Assembly (NCBI GenBank): GCA_007118445.1
Contig: SKRP01000102.1
Location: 1 to 23,101, forward strand
DNA: 23,101 bases
Direction: 5' to 3'
DNA from: Natronohydrobacter sp.
GTDB taxonomy: Bacteria > Pseudomonadota > Alphaproteobacteria > Rhodobacterales > Rhodobacteraceae
The position numbers and the translations under genes were made by a program. This document shows positions 1 through 6,896 of the stretch, piece after piece (position 1 is the stretch's first letter; each line of letters opens with the position of its first letter). The notes under the pieces were generated by a model, which saw only the letters and a list, made by a program, of their open reading frames with translations, made no database searches and was not told the origin of the DNA.

Positions 1-626
1 GCGATCAGCTGGGCCGCTTCCTTGATCTCGGCGCGGCCCTTGTGTTCCTCGGTGCCGACATTCAGCAGACCGACACGCGGGCGTGGCGCATCAAACGCAT
101 TGCGGTAATAGGCAGCCCCCATCAGCGCATATTGCAACAGCGATTCCTCATCTGCCCGCACATCCGCGCCGACATCCAGCATCGTGTTGAAACCGCTTTC
201 GCCGCGCGAGGGCCAGAGGCAGGCAATCGCCGGACGATGCACCCCATGCAGCTTGCGCAGGCGCAGCATCGCCACCGCCATCAGCGCGCCGGTATTCCCG
301 CAGGACACAGCCGCGCGGGCCTCGCCTTCGCGCAGTGCTGTCAGCGCCGACCACATCGAGGTCTCGCGCCCGCGCCGCATGACCTGGCTGGGCTTGTCAT
401 CCATGCGCACCACATCGGGGCTGTGCCGGATGCTGGTGATCGCGACAAGACCCGGATGCCGCTGGACCAGCGGTTCAAGCACGGCGGAATCGCCATGCAG
501 AAGAAAGCCGATCGCGTCATTGCGGGCCGCGGATTGGGCACAGCCATCGACGACAGCAGAGGGGCCTTGATCGCCCCCCATCGCGTCAACGGAAATCGTG
601 ATCCGGCTGGGAATTGCTTGCGTCAT
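1..626 (-). CDS. plsX: Phosphate acyltransferase PlsX (5' part only, runs off left edge)
   Basis: PlsX makes acyl-phosphate from acyl-ACP for the first acylation of glycerol-3-phosphate in phospholipid synthesis; it is a peripheral cytoplasmic enzyme. The minus-strand frame from the ATG at 626 reads MTQAIPSRITISVDAMGGDQ, carrying the family's N-terminal DAMGGD signature. Further on come a CGNTGALM motif and LLNVGTEEHKG, both typical of PlsX. About 208 codons are present of a usual 330-370, so the C-terminal part is missing only because the window ends. The gene lies 49 bases downstream of rpmF, the common bacterial order rpmF-plsX, in which fabH often follows. The ribosome binding site before this ATG is poor, so translation may depend on coupling to upstream genes. 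Identification is firm; the exact start is probable. Confidence 0.93.
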   Translation of the reverse strand, partial: MTQAIPSRITISVDAMGGDQGPSAVVDGCAQSAARNDAIGFLLHGDSAVLEPLVQRHPGLVAITSIRHSPDVVRMDDKPSQVMRRGRETSMWSALTALREGEARAAVSCGNTGALMAVAMLRLRKLHGVHRPAIACLWPSRGESGFNTMLDVGADVRADEESLLQYALMGAAYYRNAFDAPRPRVGLLNVGTEEHKGRAEIKEAAQLI

Positions 627-675
627 GCCGCGCGGCGCGTCTCAGGAGCGACCCTGTGCAAAGGGCACACGCGCC

Positions 676-882
676 TTATGCCGCGTCGTCTTCCAGATCG
701 ACAGTGCCGGTCTGGGCGATGACCTCGCGATCCCCGTAATGCCCGCAGGAGGGGCAGACGTGATGCGGGCGCTTCAGCTCGCCGCAATTGGTGCATTCAT
801 TGGGATTGGCCGCAACCAGTGCATCATGCGCGCGACGCATGTTACGGCGGGAGCGGGTCACGCGGTTCTGTTGAACAGCCAT
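676..882 (-). CDS. rpmF: 50S ribosomal protein L32
   Basis: Small basic ribosomal protein of the large subunit, 68 residues, the normal length. The N-terminus MAVQQNRVTRSRRNMRRAHD is the classic L32 start. It is followed by a zinc-ribbon-like pair of CxxC motifs, CTNC at about residues 30-33 and CPSC at about 43-46. This cysteine-containing form needs bound zinc. The start is supported by an AGAGG sequence about 6 bases upstream. It sits between the DUF177 gene and plsX, the conserved order in many bacteria that links ribosome and membrane lipid supply. A possible promoter lies about 140 bases upstream. Confidence 0.97.
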   Translation of the reverse strand: MAVQQNRVTRSRRNMRRAHDALVAANPNECTNCGELKRPHHVCPSCGHYGDREVIAQTGTVDLEDDAA

Positions 883-1019
883 GTCAAACCTCTGTTGTCA
901 GGGCATCCGGCACGTCGCCCGTTTCCGGGTTGTCCCGATGCGATAGCGGATGGTTGCGATTTCGGCGCGGAATACACGGATTGCGCAGCGCTTCCAAGCC
1001 CTCAATTCACGAGCGGCAT

Positions 1020-1047
1020 AAAATAGTGATTTTTCCTGTCAGTGCAA
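1020..1047 (-). promoter_or_regulatory. Candidate sigma-70 promoter for rpmF-plsX
   Basis: On the minus strand TTGCAC (1047-1042) and TATTTT (1025-1020) are separated by 16 bases. It lies just downstream of the DUF177 stop and would give a leader of roughly 130 bases before rpmF. The 168-base gap between the two genes contains nothing else I recognise. By inspection only. Confidence 0.35.
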
Positions 1048-1050
1048 GGA

Positions 1051-1641
1051 TCAATCCTCATTGTCCCGAGGGGGTTTGCTGCCCTGTTCCAGTGTCGATT
1101 TGAGCGCTTCCAGCGCGGCAAAAGGTTTGGGCGGCGACTCGGGCAGCGGGGTTGCGCCTTCGGGCGCGTGCGCGACCTGGCCCGAGGGCGAGAGTTCCGC
1201 GCCCGGTGCGCGCGGAAAGGCGGGCAGCGCCAGCGCCAGCGCCTCGATGGCCAGGGCCGAGATGTCGATTTCCGCGCCAAGCGGTTCGGCCGTGTCATCT
1301 TCGGGCATCTCCACCTCCAGCCCCTCGGGCTGCGGCATATCGGCCAGAAAGCGGCGGGTGACCTGCTCGTCGATGCGCGTGGTGACCGGGGCCAGCGTGA
1401 CCGCGCAGTCCTGCACCACGGTCGCGCCCAGATCGGCGCGCAGCTGCCAGTCACTGCGGCCTTCGGGGCGCAACACGCCGGTGAAGCGGAACTTGCGCAG
1501 CGCGGTGATCCCCAGATAATTGGCAATCGCCGCACAGGCAGCAGCATCGGGCGCGAGCGCGATCTGGTTGGGTTTGCGCGCCGCCAGACGGCTCACGCGC
1601 AGCGGGGCGATCAGGCGGGGGGCAGCAGATGTGTCGGGCAC
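1051..1641 (-). CDS. DUF177 (YceD-family) protein
   Basis: A 196-residue protein of the YceD/DUF177 family, encoded next to rpmF across bacteria. In E. coli and plants, family members are linked to 23S rRNA accumulation and processing; I infer a similar role from the family, not from this sequence. Visible family features are a central stretch DCAVTLAPVTTRIDEQVTRR and an acidic segment followed by IDISALAIEALALALP, matching the conserved 'D...L.l.EllllalP' pattern. The C-terminal 50 residues are proline-rich and lysine/asparagine-rich and end in a short acidic tail. Translation starts at a GTG. It is transcribed divergently from bamE and followed by rpmF after 168 bases. Confidence 0.88.
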   Translation of the reverse strand: MPDTSAAPRLIAPLRVSRLAARKPNQIALAPDAAACAAIANYLGITALRKFRFTGVLRPEGRSDWQLRADLGATVVQDCAVTLAPVTTRIDEQVTRRFLADMPQPEGLEVEMPEDDTAEPLGAEIDISALAIEALALALPAFPRAPGAELSPSGQVAHAPEGATPLPESPPKPFAALEALKSTLEQGSKPPRDNED

Positions 1642-1679
1642 AGGGCGGGCTCTCGGGTTTCTGGCAAGGATGTGACAAA

Positions 1680-1708
1680 GCTATAGCCTGCCGCGTTCCA
1701 TTCTTGAA
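1680..1708 (-). promoter_or_regulatory. Candidate promoter for the DUF177 gene
   Basis: Minus-strand TTCAAG (1708-1703) and TATAGC (1685-1680) are 17 bases apart. The start site would fall about 30 bases before the GTG start of the DUF177 gene. The divergent region to bamE (184 bases) also holds TTGAC at 1742-1746 and GTCAA at 1757-1761, an inverted repeat with a 10-base centre of unknown meaning. No convincing bamE promoter was found. Confidence 0.38.
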
Positions 1709-1825
1709 GTGCCCTGCGTCCTTCTGTATCCCTTACGGGAATTGACGGCCTGTCCGGTCAAAAGGCATTGCGTTGCATCGGGTCGGATCAGTGAAAACCA
1801 GTCTAGTCAGGGGCGCGCAGACAAG

Positions 1826-2275
1826 ATGAAACATTTTCCGCTCTGGATCGTTACAGCGCTTGTGCTGGCCTTGTCGTCCTGTAGCCCGATCCAGCGGTTT
1901 CATGGTTATGCGCCCGATGACATGCTGCTCAGCGAAATCGAGGTCGGGCGCGACACGCGCGAAACCGTGGCCCAGAAGATCGGTCGTCCCGGCATGACCG
2001 GAGTGATGGAGGGGTCGGGCTGGTATTATGTCCAGAGCGACTGGGTCCAGGAGGGCTGGCGCAAGCCGGTCGAGGTCAGTCGCGAAGTGGTCACGATCAG
2101 CTTTGACGGAAATGACCGCGTGTCGAATATCGAACGATTCGGGCTCGAGGATGGCGAGGTCGTCACCCTGTCGCGCCGGGTCACCTCGACCGGCCCGACC
2201 GGCACCACGCTGCTGCGCCAGCTGCTGTCGAATTTCGGCCAGTTCAACCCCGCGCAGATGATCGGGGGCAGTTAG
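1826..2275 (+). CDS. bamE: Outer membrane assembly lipoprotein BamE (SmpA/OmlA)
   Basis: BamE is a lipoprotein of the BAM complex that inserts beta-barrel proteins into the outer membrane. The 149-residue product starts MKHFPLWIVT and has a short hydrophobic signal segment ending in LSSC, a lipobox with the modified cysteine at residue 19. The mature part has the SmpA fold signature: LLSEIEVGRDTRETVAQKIG followed by a GRPG turn, a strand with tryptophan/tyrosine pairs (GWYYVQSDW), then VVTISFDGNDRVSNIERFGL. The frame is open further upstream, but the start at 1826 is the one that places the signal peptide at the N-terminus. It is divergent from the DUF177 gene and followed by olsB after a short gap. 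The ribosome site is weak. Confidence 0.92.
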   Translation: MKHFPLWIVTALVLALSSCSPIQRFHGYAPDDMLLSEIEVGRDTRETVAQKIGRPGMTGVMEGSGWYYVQSDWVQEGWRKPVEVSREVVTISFDGNDRVSNIERFGLEDGEVVTLSRRVTSTGPTGTTLLRQLLSNFGQFNPAQMIGGS

Positions 2276-2400
2276 GCCGCGTCTTGGAACCTGCGGGATC
2301 TCTGCCAGGCGAGGGCCAGGGGACGCAGCGCGACCAGCCGGAAGGGCGTTCTGTCCGGGAATGCGCAGCGCAGAGCTGGGTCGATCCGCAGGGCTGGGGC

Positions 2401-3132
2401 ATGGCAATCGGCAGGTTGCAGATCGGCCTTGTGCAGAGTGCGGCGGATATGGACGCGGTGCAGGGGCTGCGCGACATGCGTTTCCGCGGGCAGAAAGCCG
2501 GCGGCGATCTGGATCGCTTCGATCCGCTCTGCCTGCATCTTCTGATCCGCAGGGCCGAGGCGCGGCAGGCGCTGGCCACAGCGCGTCTGCGTGTCCTGCA
2601 AGGGTCCGAGGGGCTGTCCGGCAGTTATTCAGCGCAATTCTATGATCTGGCGCATCTGGCGGCGACCGGGCTGCGCTGCATGGAAATCGGTCGCATCTGC
2701 ATTGATGCCGCGCATGTGCATGATCCGGATCTGCTGCGTGCGCTTCTGGCAGGGCTTACGCGGCTGGCGCAGGAGGCGCGCGCCGAGATGCTGATCGGCT
2801 GCGCCTCGTTTCGCAAGGCGGAGCCGGAGCGCCATGCCAGCGCGCTGGCCTATCTGGCAGCGCATCATACAGGGCCTGAGCATCTGCGCCCCGGACGCGG
2901 GAGCGGGCAGGTCATGGCGCTGCCTGCGCCGGTATCCGGCACGTCCACGACCGGGTTGCGGCAGGTGCCTGCGCTGTTGCGGCTCTATCTCGGGCTGGGG
3001 GGCTGGGTGTCGGATCACGCCGTCATAGATAGCGAACTGGATACGCTGCATGTCTTCACGGCTGTCGATGTGACCGCGATCCCGCCTGCGCGGCTGCGCG
3101 CGCTGCAGCTGCTGGCAAATCCTGCGCGGTGA
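2401..3132 (+). CDS. olsB: Ornithine-lipid N-acyltransferase (OlsB-like, GNAT/hemolysin-like)
   Basis: OlsB transfers a 3-hydroxyacyl chain from acyl-ACP to the alpha-amino group of ornithine, the first step of ornithine-lipid synthesis at the inner membrane. The 243-residue product shows the family landmarks in order: LRDMRFRGQKAGGDLDRFDP, an SGSYSAQFYDL strand, CMEIGRICID, and near the C-terminus LPALLRLYLGLGG-type sequence followed by an aspartate-rich segment and FTAVDV. The second acyltransferase of the pathway, OlsA, is not in the window. The start is uncertain: the frame stays open back to a TTG at 2284, only 8 bases after bamE, which would add 39 residues of no family likeness. I chose the ATG at 2401 because recognisable sequence begins there. 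Confidence 0.82.
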   Translation: MAIGRLQIGLVQSAADMDAVQGLRDMRFRGQKAGGDLDRFDPLCLHLLIRRAEARQALATARLRVLQGSEGLSGSYSAQFYDLAHLAATGLRCMEIGRICIDAAHVHDPDLLRALLAGLTRLAQEARAEMLIGCASFRKAEPERHASALAYLAAHHTGPEHLRPGRGSGQVMALPAPVSGTSTTGLRQVPALLRLYLGLGGWVSDHAVIDSELDTLHVFTAVDVTAIPPARLRALQLLANPAR

Positions 3133-3150
3133 TCAGAAAACACAAGGCAG

Positions 3151-3192
3151 GATGTTGCATCATTGTCAGGAGGGATTATCTCCTGCTACATC
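3151..3192 (+). other. Two-tier hairpin in the cysE leader
   Basis: An inner stem CAGGAG (3167-3172) / CTCCTG (3180-3185) with a 7-base loop is enclosed by GATGT (3151-3155) / ACATC (3188-3192). It lies in the 117 bases between olsB and cysE. There is no uridine run, so it is not a simple terminator. The same bases can be read as a promoter (TTGCAT, 16 bases, TATCTC), so this could equally be a DNA-level feature. Confidence 0.35.
3155..3182 (+). promoter_or_regulatory. Candidate promoter for cysE
   Basis: TTGCAT at 3155-3160 and TATCTC at 3177-3182 are 16 bases apart, giving a leader of about 60 bases before the cysE ATG. It overlaps the inverted repeats listed at 3151-3192, which would then sit over the promoter as an operator would. 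By inspection only. Confidence 0.33.
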
Positions 3193-3249
3193 TTCGATGA
3201 CAGCGCTTCGGGTGCGACCCGCGCGACAGACGGCAAAGGAAGGACCGCC

Positions 3250-4086
3250 ATGCCTACCCGCAACGAGCCATCCCCCTCTGGCAAATCCCGTGTCGCGCGG
3301 CTGGATCCGGTCTGGGAAGCGATCCGGCGCGAAGCACAGGAGGCCGTCACCGATGAGCCGCTGCTGGGCGGCATGTTCCATTCCTCGATCCTGCATCACC
3401 GCAGTTTCGAGCAGGCGCTGGCCTTCCGGCTGTCGCAGAAACTGGCCTCGGCGGAATTGTCCGAACAGATCCTGCGCGAGATCATGGATGAAGCCCATGC
3501 CGACGATCCGGGACTGGGCGAGGCCGCGCGCGCTGATATCGTGGCCACCTATGAGCGCGACCCGGCCTGCAACCGGTTCCTGAAACCGATGCTCTATTTC
3601 AAGGGGTTTCAGGCGGTGCAGGCTTACCGTATCGCGCATTGGCTGTCGCGCCAGGGCCGGGCGCATTTCGCCAGCATGATCCAGATGCGTGTTTCGGAAT
3701 GTTTCGGGGTCGATATCCATCCGGGTGCCCGGATCGGCCGGGGGATCATGATCGATCACGCCCATTCCATCGTGATCGGGGAAACAGCGGTGGTCGGTGA
3801 CAATGTCTCGATGCTGCATTCGGTGACGCTGGGCGGGACCGGCAAGGAAGATGGCGATCGTCACCCCAAGATCGGCGACGGGGTGCTGATCGGGGCCGGG
3901 GCCAAGGTGCTGGGCAATATCCGCGTGGGCGATTGCGCCCGGATCGCTGCAGGGTCAGTGGTGCTGGAAGACGTTCCGGCGCGCAAGACGGTGGCAGGGA
4001 TCCCGGCACGGATTGTCGGCGAGGCGGGCTGTGCGCAGCCATCGCTGACGATGGATCAGCTCTTCGGGGGCAGCGCTCCGGCCTGA
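3250..4086 (+). CDS. cysE: Serine O-acetyltransferase
   Basis: CysE acetylates L-serine with acetyl-CoA to O-acetylserine, the substrate of cysteine synthase. The 278-residue product has an N-terminal helical domain (about 15-140) and a C-terminal left-handed beta-helix of hexapeptide repeats (about 152-255). By alignment from memory with E. coli CysE, the catalytic residues are present as Asp155 and His157 (VDIHPGARIG), Asp169/His170 (IDHAHS) and His205 (DGDRHPKIG). IPARIVG at 251-257 is the usual end of the helix. The start at 3250 is set by AAGGAAGGA upstream; the frame is open back to 3163 but without family sequence. The C-terminal tail is the region known for feedback inhibition and complex formation with CysK. 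Two hairpins follow directly. Confidence 0.95.
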   Translation: MPTRNEPSPSGKSRVARLDPVWEAIRREAQEAVTDEPLLGGMFHSSILHHRSFEQALAFRLSQKLASAELSEQILREIMDEAHADDPGLGEAARADIVATYERDPACNRFLKPMLYFKGFQAVQAYRIAHWLSRQGRAHFASMIQMRVSECFGVDIHPGARIGRGIMIDHAHSIVIGETAVVGDNVSMLHSVTLGGTGKEDGDRHPKIGDGVLIGAGAKVLGNIRVGDCARIAAGSVVLEDVPARKTVAGIPARIVGEAGCAQPSLTMDQLFGGSAPA

Positions 4087-4090
4087 AGCG

Positions 4091-4114
4091 AGGTGCGTGG
4101 TGAACCACGCACCT
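4091..4114. terminator. Hairpin 1 of a tandem pair between cysE and pdhC
   Basis: Perfect 10-bp stem AGGTGCGTGG / CCACGCACCT around a TGAA loop, 4 bases after the cysE stop. It lacks a uridine run on the plus strand. Read from the minus strand it lies beyond the end of pdhC and could help end that transcript. Its arms are almost the same as those of the next hairpin. Confidence 0.6.
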
Positions 4115-4132
4115 TACACGCGCGGCTGGGGT

Positions 4133-4163
4133 AGGGTGCGTGGTCTGCCACGCACCCTTTTTT
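4133..4163 (+). terminator. Rho-independent terminator of cysE (hairpin 2 of the pair)
   Basis: Perfect 11-bp stem AGGGTGCGTGG (4133-4143) / CCACGCACCCT (4148-4158) around TCTG, followed by a run of six T ending at 4163. This is a textbook intrinsic terminator for plus-strand transcription. It lies just before the pdhC stop, so it separates the convergent genes. Confidence 0.8.
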
Positions 4164-4169
4164 CACATG

Positions 4170-5480
4170 TCACGCCAGCATCGTGACCGGGTTTTCCAGC
4201 AGGCTGACGACTTCGCGCAGGAACTCGGCCCCCAGCGCCCCGTCAATGACCCGGTGATCCACCGAGAGCGTCATCGACATGACCGTGGCGACTTTCAGCT
4301 CACCATCCTTGCCGACAACAGGTTTCCTGATCCCTGCACCGACCGCCAGGATCGAGCCATGCGGCGGGTTGATCACCGCATCGAAATTCTCGATCCCGAA
4401 CATGCCAAGATTGGAAATCGCCATCGACCCGCCGATATATTCATGCGGCGCGAGCTTCTTGTTGCGCGCACGCCCTGCCAGATCCTTCATCTCGGCAGAC
4501 AGCGCCGAAAGCGATTTCAGATGCGCGTCTTTGAGGACCGGCGTGAACAGCCCGCCCTCGACCGCGACCGCGACTGCGACATCGGACGCTTTCATCTGCA
4601 GCATCCGGTCCCCGGCCCAGACCGCATTGCAGCCGGGCACGGCCTGCAGCGCCATGGCACTGGCCTTGATGATGAAGTCATTGACCGACAGCTTCACGCC
4701 GCGCGCTTCAAGCTGCTTGTTCAGATCCGCGCGGAAGGCCATCAGCGCATCAAGCTGCACCTCGCGGCGCAGGTAGAAATGCGGGATGGTCTGCTTGGCC
4801 TCGGTCAGGCGCGCAGCGACAGTCTTGCGCATCCCGTCAAGCGCCACTTCCGCGTAATCGCGGCCCTCATACATGCGCGCGACCTGATCCGCGCTCGGGC
4901 CAGAGGCCATCGCCGCTTTCGCAGGCGCTGCCGCCGCCGGGGCAGCGGCTGCCGCCGGGGCAGGGGCCGCAGCAGGTTTGGCGTCGCTCACATCGGCCTT
5001 GACGATCCGGCCATGCGGGCCGGAACCCTTGATCTGGCTAAGATCAAGGCCCTTTTCAGCAGCGATGCGGCGTGCAAGCGGCGAGGCAAAGATGCGCGTG
5101 CCATCCGCGCGCGGCGCGCTGGCCGGGGCCGGGGTGACGGGCGCGGCGGAGCCCCCTTCGGGGGCCGCCTTCGCGCCCGTGTCGGCTTTCGCCTCCGGCG
5201 CTGCCGCAGCGGAGGTGCCGATATCATCGGCGCTTTCATCTTCCCCCAGCAGCACGGCGATGGGGGTGTTGACCTTCACCCCATCGGTGCCCGCCTCGAT
5301 CAGGATCTTGCCGATGACACCTTCATCGACGGCTTCAAACTCCATCGTGGCCTTGTCGGTCTCGATCTCGGCCAGAATGTCGCCGGAGGCAACGCTGTCG
5401 CCTTCCTTGACCAGCCATTTCGCGAGTGTGCCCTCTTCCATCGTGGGCGACAGGGCGGGCATCAGAATTTCTGTTGGCAT
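4170..5480 (-). CDS. pdhC: Pyruvate dehydrogenase E2, dihydrolipoamide acetyltransferase
   Basis: E2 core of the pyruvate dehydrogenase complex: it moves the acetyl group from lipoamide to coenzyme A. The 436-residue product has one lipoyl domain (about 1-78, lipoyl lysine K43 in ETDKATMEFE), an Ala/Pro-rich linker, a peripheral subunit-binding domain (about 129-165, ASPLARRIAAEKG...GSGPHGRI), a second Ala/Pro linker (about 166-195) and the catalytic acyltransferase domain to the end. The catalytic signature DHRVIDG is at 408-414. The YAEV segment after the linker and the VINPPHG stretch are typical of acetyl-transferring E2 rather than succinyl-transferring E2. It is the last gene of pdhA-pdhB-pdhC, 15 bases after pdhB. 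No E3 (lpd) gene lies beside it. Confidence 0.96.
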   Translation of the reverse strand: MPTEILMPALSPTMEEGTLAKWLVKEGDSVASGDILAEIETDKATMEFEAVDEGVIGKILIEAGTDGVKVNTPIAVLLGEDESADDIGTSAAAAPEAKADTGAKAAPEGGSAAPVTPAPASAPRADGTRIFASPLARRIAAEKGLDLSQIKGSGPHGRIVKADVSDAKPAAAPAPAAAAAPAAAAPAKAAMASGPSADQVARMYEGRDYAEVALDGMRKTVAARLTEAKQTIPHFYLRREVQLDALMAFRADLNKQLEARGVKLSVNDFIIKASAMALQAVPGCNAVWAGDRMLQMKASDVAVAVAVEGGLFTPVLKDAHLKSLSALSAEMKDLAGRARNKKLAPHEYIGGSMAISNLGMFGIENFDAVINPPHGSILAVGAGIRKPVVGKDGELKVATVMSMTLSVDHRVIDGALGAEFLREVVSLLENPVTMLA

Positions 5481-5495
5481 CTTCTCTGCGCTCCC

Positions 5496-6875
5496 TCAGC
5501 GATAGGTGACTTTGCGGGCGGCTTCGACCACTTCATCGGTCGTCACCAGCGCAAGTTTCTCAAGATTGGCCGCATAGGGCATCGGCACATCCTTGCCCGC
5601 CAGATTGATCACCGGCGCATCCAGATAGTCAAACGCCTGCTCCATCACGACAGAGGTGATGTAATTGCCGACCGAGCCTTGCGGGAAGCCTTCCTCGACC
5701 GTGATCAGACGGTTGGTTTTCATCACCGAGGCGAGAATGGCATCCGTATCCATGGGCCGGATCGTGCGCAGGTCGATCACCTCGGCGCTGATCCCGTCTT
5801 TGGCCAGACGTTCTGCCGCTTCCAGCGCATAGGTCATGCCGATGCCGAAGCTGACGATGGTGACGTCCGAGCCCTCGCGCCAGATCTTGGCCTTGCCGAA
5901 AGGAATGGTGAAATCATCAAGCGCAGGCACTTCGAAACTGCGGCCATAGAGGATTTCGTTCTCCAGAAAGATCACCGGGTTCGGGTCGCGGATCGCGGTT
6001 TTCAACAGGCCCTTCGCATCGGCTGCCGAATAGGGCATGACGACTTTCAGACCGGGAATTTGCGCATACCACGCGGCATAACACTGGCTGTGCTGTGCGC
6101 CCACACGCGCCGCCGCCCCGTTGGGGCCACGGAACACGATCGGGCACCCCATCTGCCCGCCGGACATATAGAGCGTCTTGGCCGCCGAGTTGATGATATG
6201 GTCAATCGCCTGCATCGCGAAGTTGAAGGTCATGAATTCGACAATCGGGCGCAGACCGCCAAAGGCCGCGCCGACACCGATACCCGCGAAACCATGCTCG
6301 GTGATGGGCGTGTCGATCACGCGGCGCGCGCCGAATTCATCCAGCAGCCCCTGGGTGATCTTGTAGGCACCCTGATATTCGGCGACTTCTTCGCCCATGA
6401 CGAACACTTCGTCACTCGAGCGCATCTCTTCGGCCATCGCATCACGCAGGGCCTCGCGCACTGTCTGGGTCTTCATGGTCGTGCCTTCGGGCCAGTCGGG
6501 CGAGGTGTCGGCTTTGGGCGCGGCCGGGGCCGGGGCGGCGCTCGCGGGGGCCGCAACCTTGCCTTCGCTGTCATTCAGTGCGGCAGGAGCAGGCGCAGTT
6601 TCCGCCTTGGCCCCTTCTGCGGGCACTTCCTCACCTTCGGCGACCAGCACAGCAATCGGCGTGTTCACTTTCACGCCCTCGGTGCCAGCCTCGATCAGGA
6701 TCTTGCCAATCACGCCTTCATCCACAGCCTCGAATTCCATCGTGGCCTTGTCGGTCTCGATCTCGGCCAGAATGTCCCCAGAGGCGACAGTATCGCCTTC
6801 CTTGACCAGCCATTTGGCCAATGTGCCTTCTTCCATCGTGGGCGAGAGGGCGGGCATCAATACTTCGGTTGCCAT
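5496..6875 (-). CDS. pdhB: Pyruvate dehydrogenase E1 beta subunit with N-terminal lipoyl domain
   Basis: Beta subunit of the thiamine-diphosphate-dependent E1 that decarboxylates pyruvate. At 459 residues it is longer than a plain E1-beta (about 325) because of an N-terminal lipoyl domain (about 1-78, lipoyl lysine K43) and an Ala/Pro-rich linker (about 80-130). The E1-beta part begins near TVREALRDAMAEEM and contains GEEVAEYQGAYK, DTPITEHGFAGIGVGAA and the RGPNGAAARVGAQHSQ segment near the active site, ending in the transketolase C-terminal domain. A lipoylated E1-beta is an established feature of many alphaproteobacteria. GGGAGGA before the ATG supports the start; it follows pdhA by 21 bases. 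Its lipoyl domain is almost identical to that of pdhC. Confidence 0.96.
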   Translation of the reverse strand: MATEVLMPALSPTMEEGTLAKWLVKEGDTVASGDILAEIETDKATMEFEAVDEGVIGKILIEAGTEGVKVNTPIAVLVAEGEEVPAEGAKAETAPAPAALNDSEGKVAAPASAAPAPAAPKADTSPDWPEGTTMKTQTVREALRDAMAEEMRSSDEVFVMGEEVAEYQGAYKITQGLLDEFGARRVIDTPITEHGFAGIGVGAAFGGLRPIVEFMTFNFAMQAIDHIINSAAKTLYMSGGQMGCPIVFRGPNGAAARVGAQHSQCYAAWYAQIPGLKVVMPYSAADAKGLLKTAIRDPNPVIFLENEILYGRSFEVPALDDFTIPFGKAKIWREGSDVTIVSFGIGMTYALEAAERLAKDGISAEVIDLRTIRPMDTDAILASVMKTNRLITVEEGFPQGSVGNYITSVVMEQAFDYLDAPVINLAGKDVPMPYAANLEKLALVTTDEVVEAARKVTYR

Positions 6876-6896
6876 TTCTGTTTTCCTCCCAGCGCC

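Noticed and set aside
1742..1761. TTGAC-N10-GTCAA as an FNR/CRP-type site before bamE
   Set aside because: FNR-type sites have a 4-base centre and CRP sites a 6-base one; a 10-base centre fits neither, and arms of 5 bp are easily met by chance.
3133..3249. A SAM-responsive riboswitch before cysE
   Set aside because: Stems are present, but I cannot match them to a known SAM-II or other sulfur riboswitch consensus, and such elements usually precede methionine rather than serine acetyltransferase genes.
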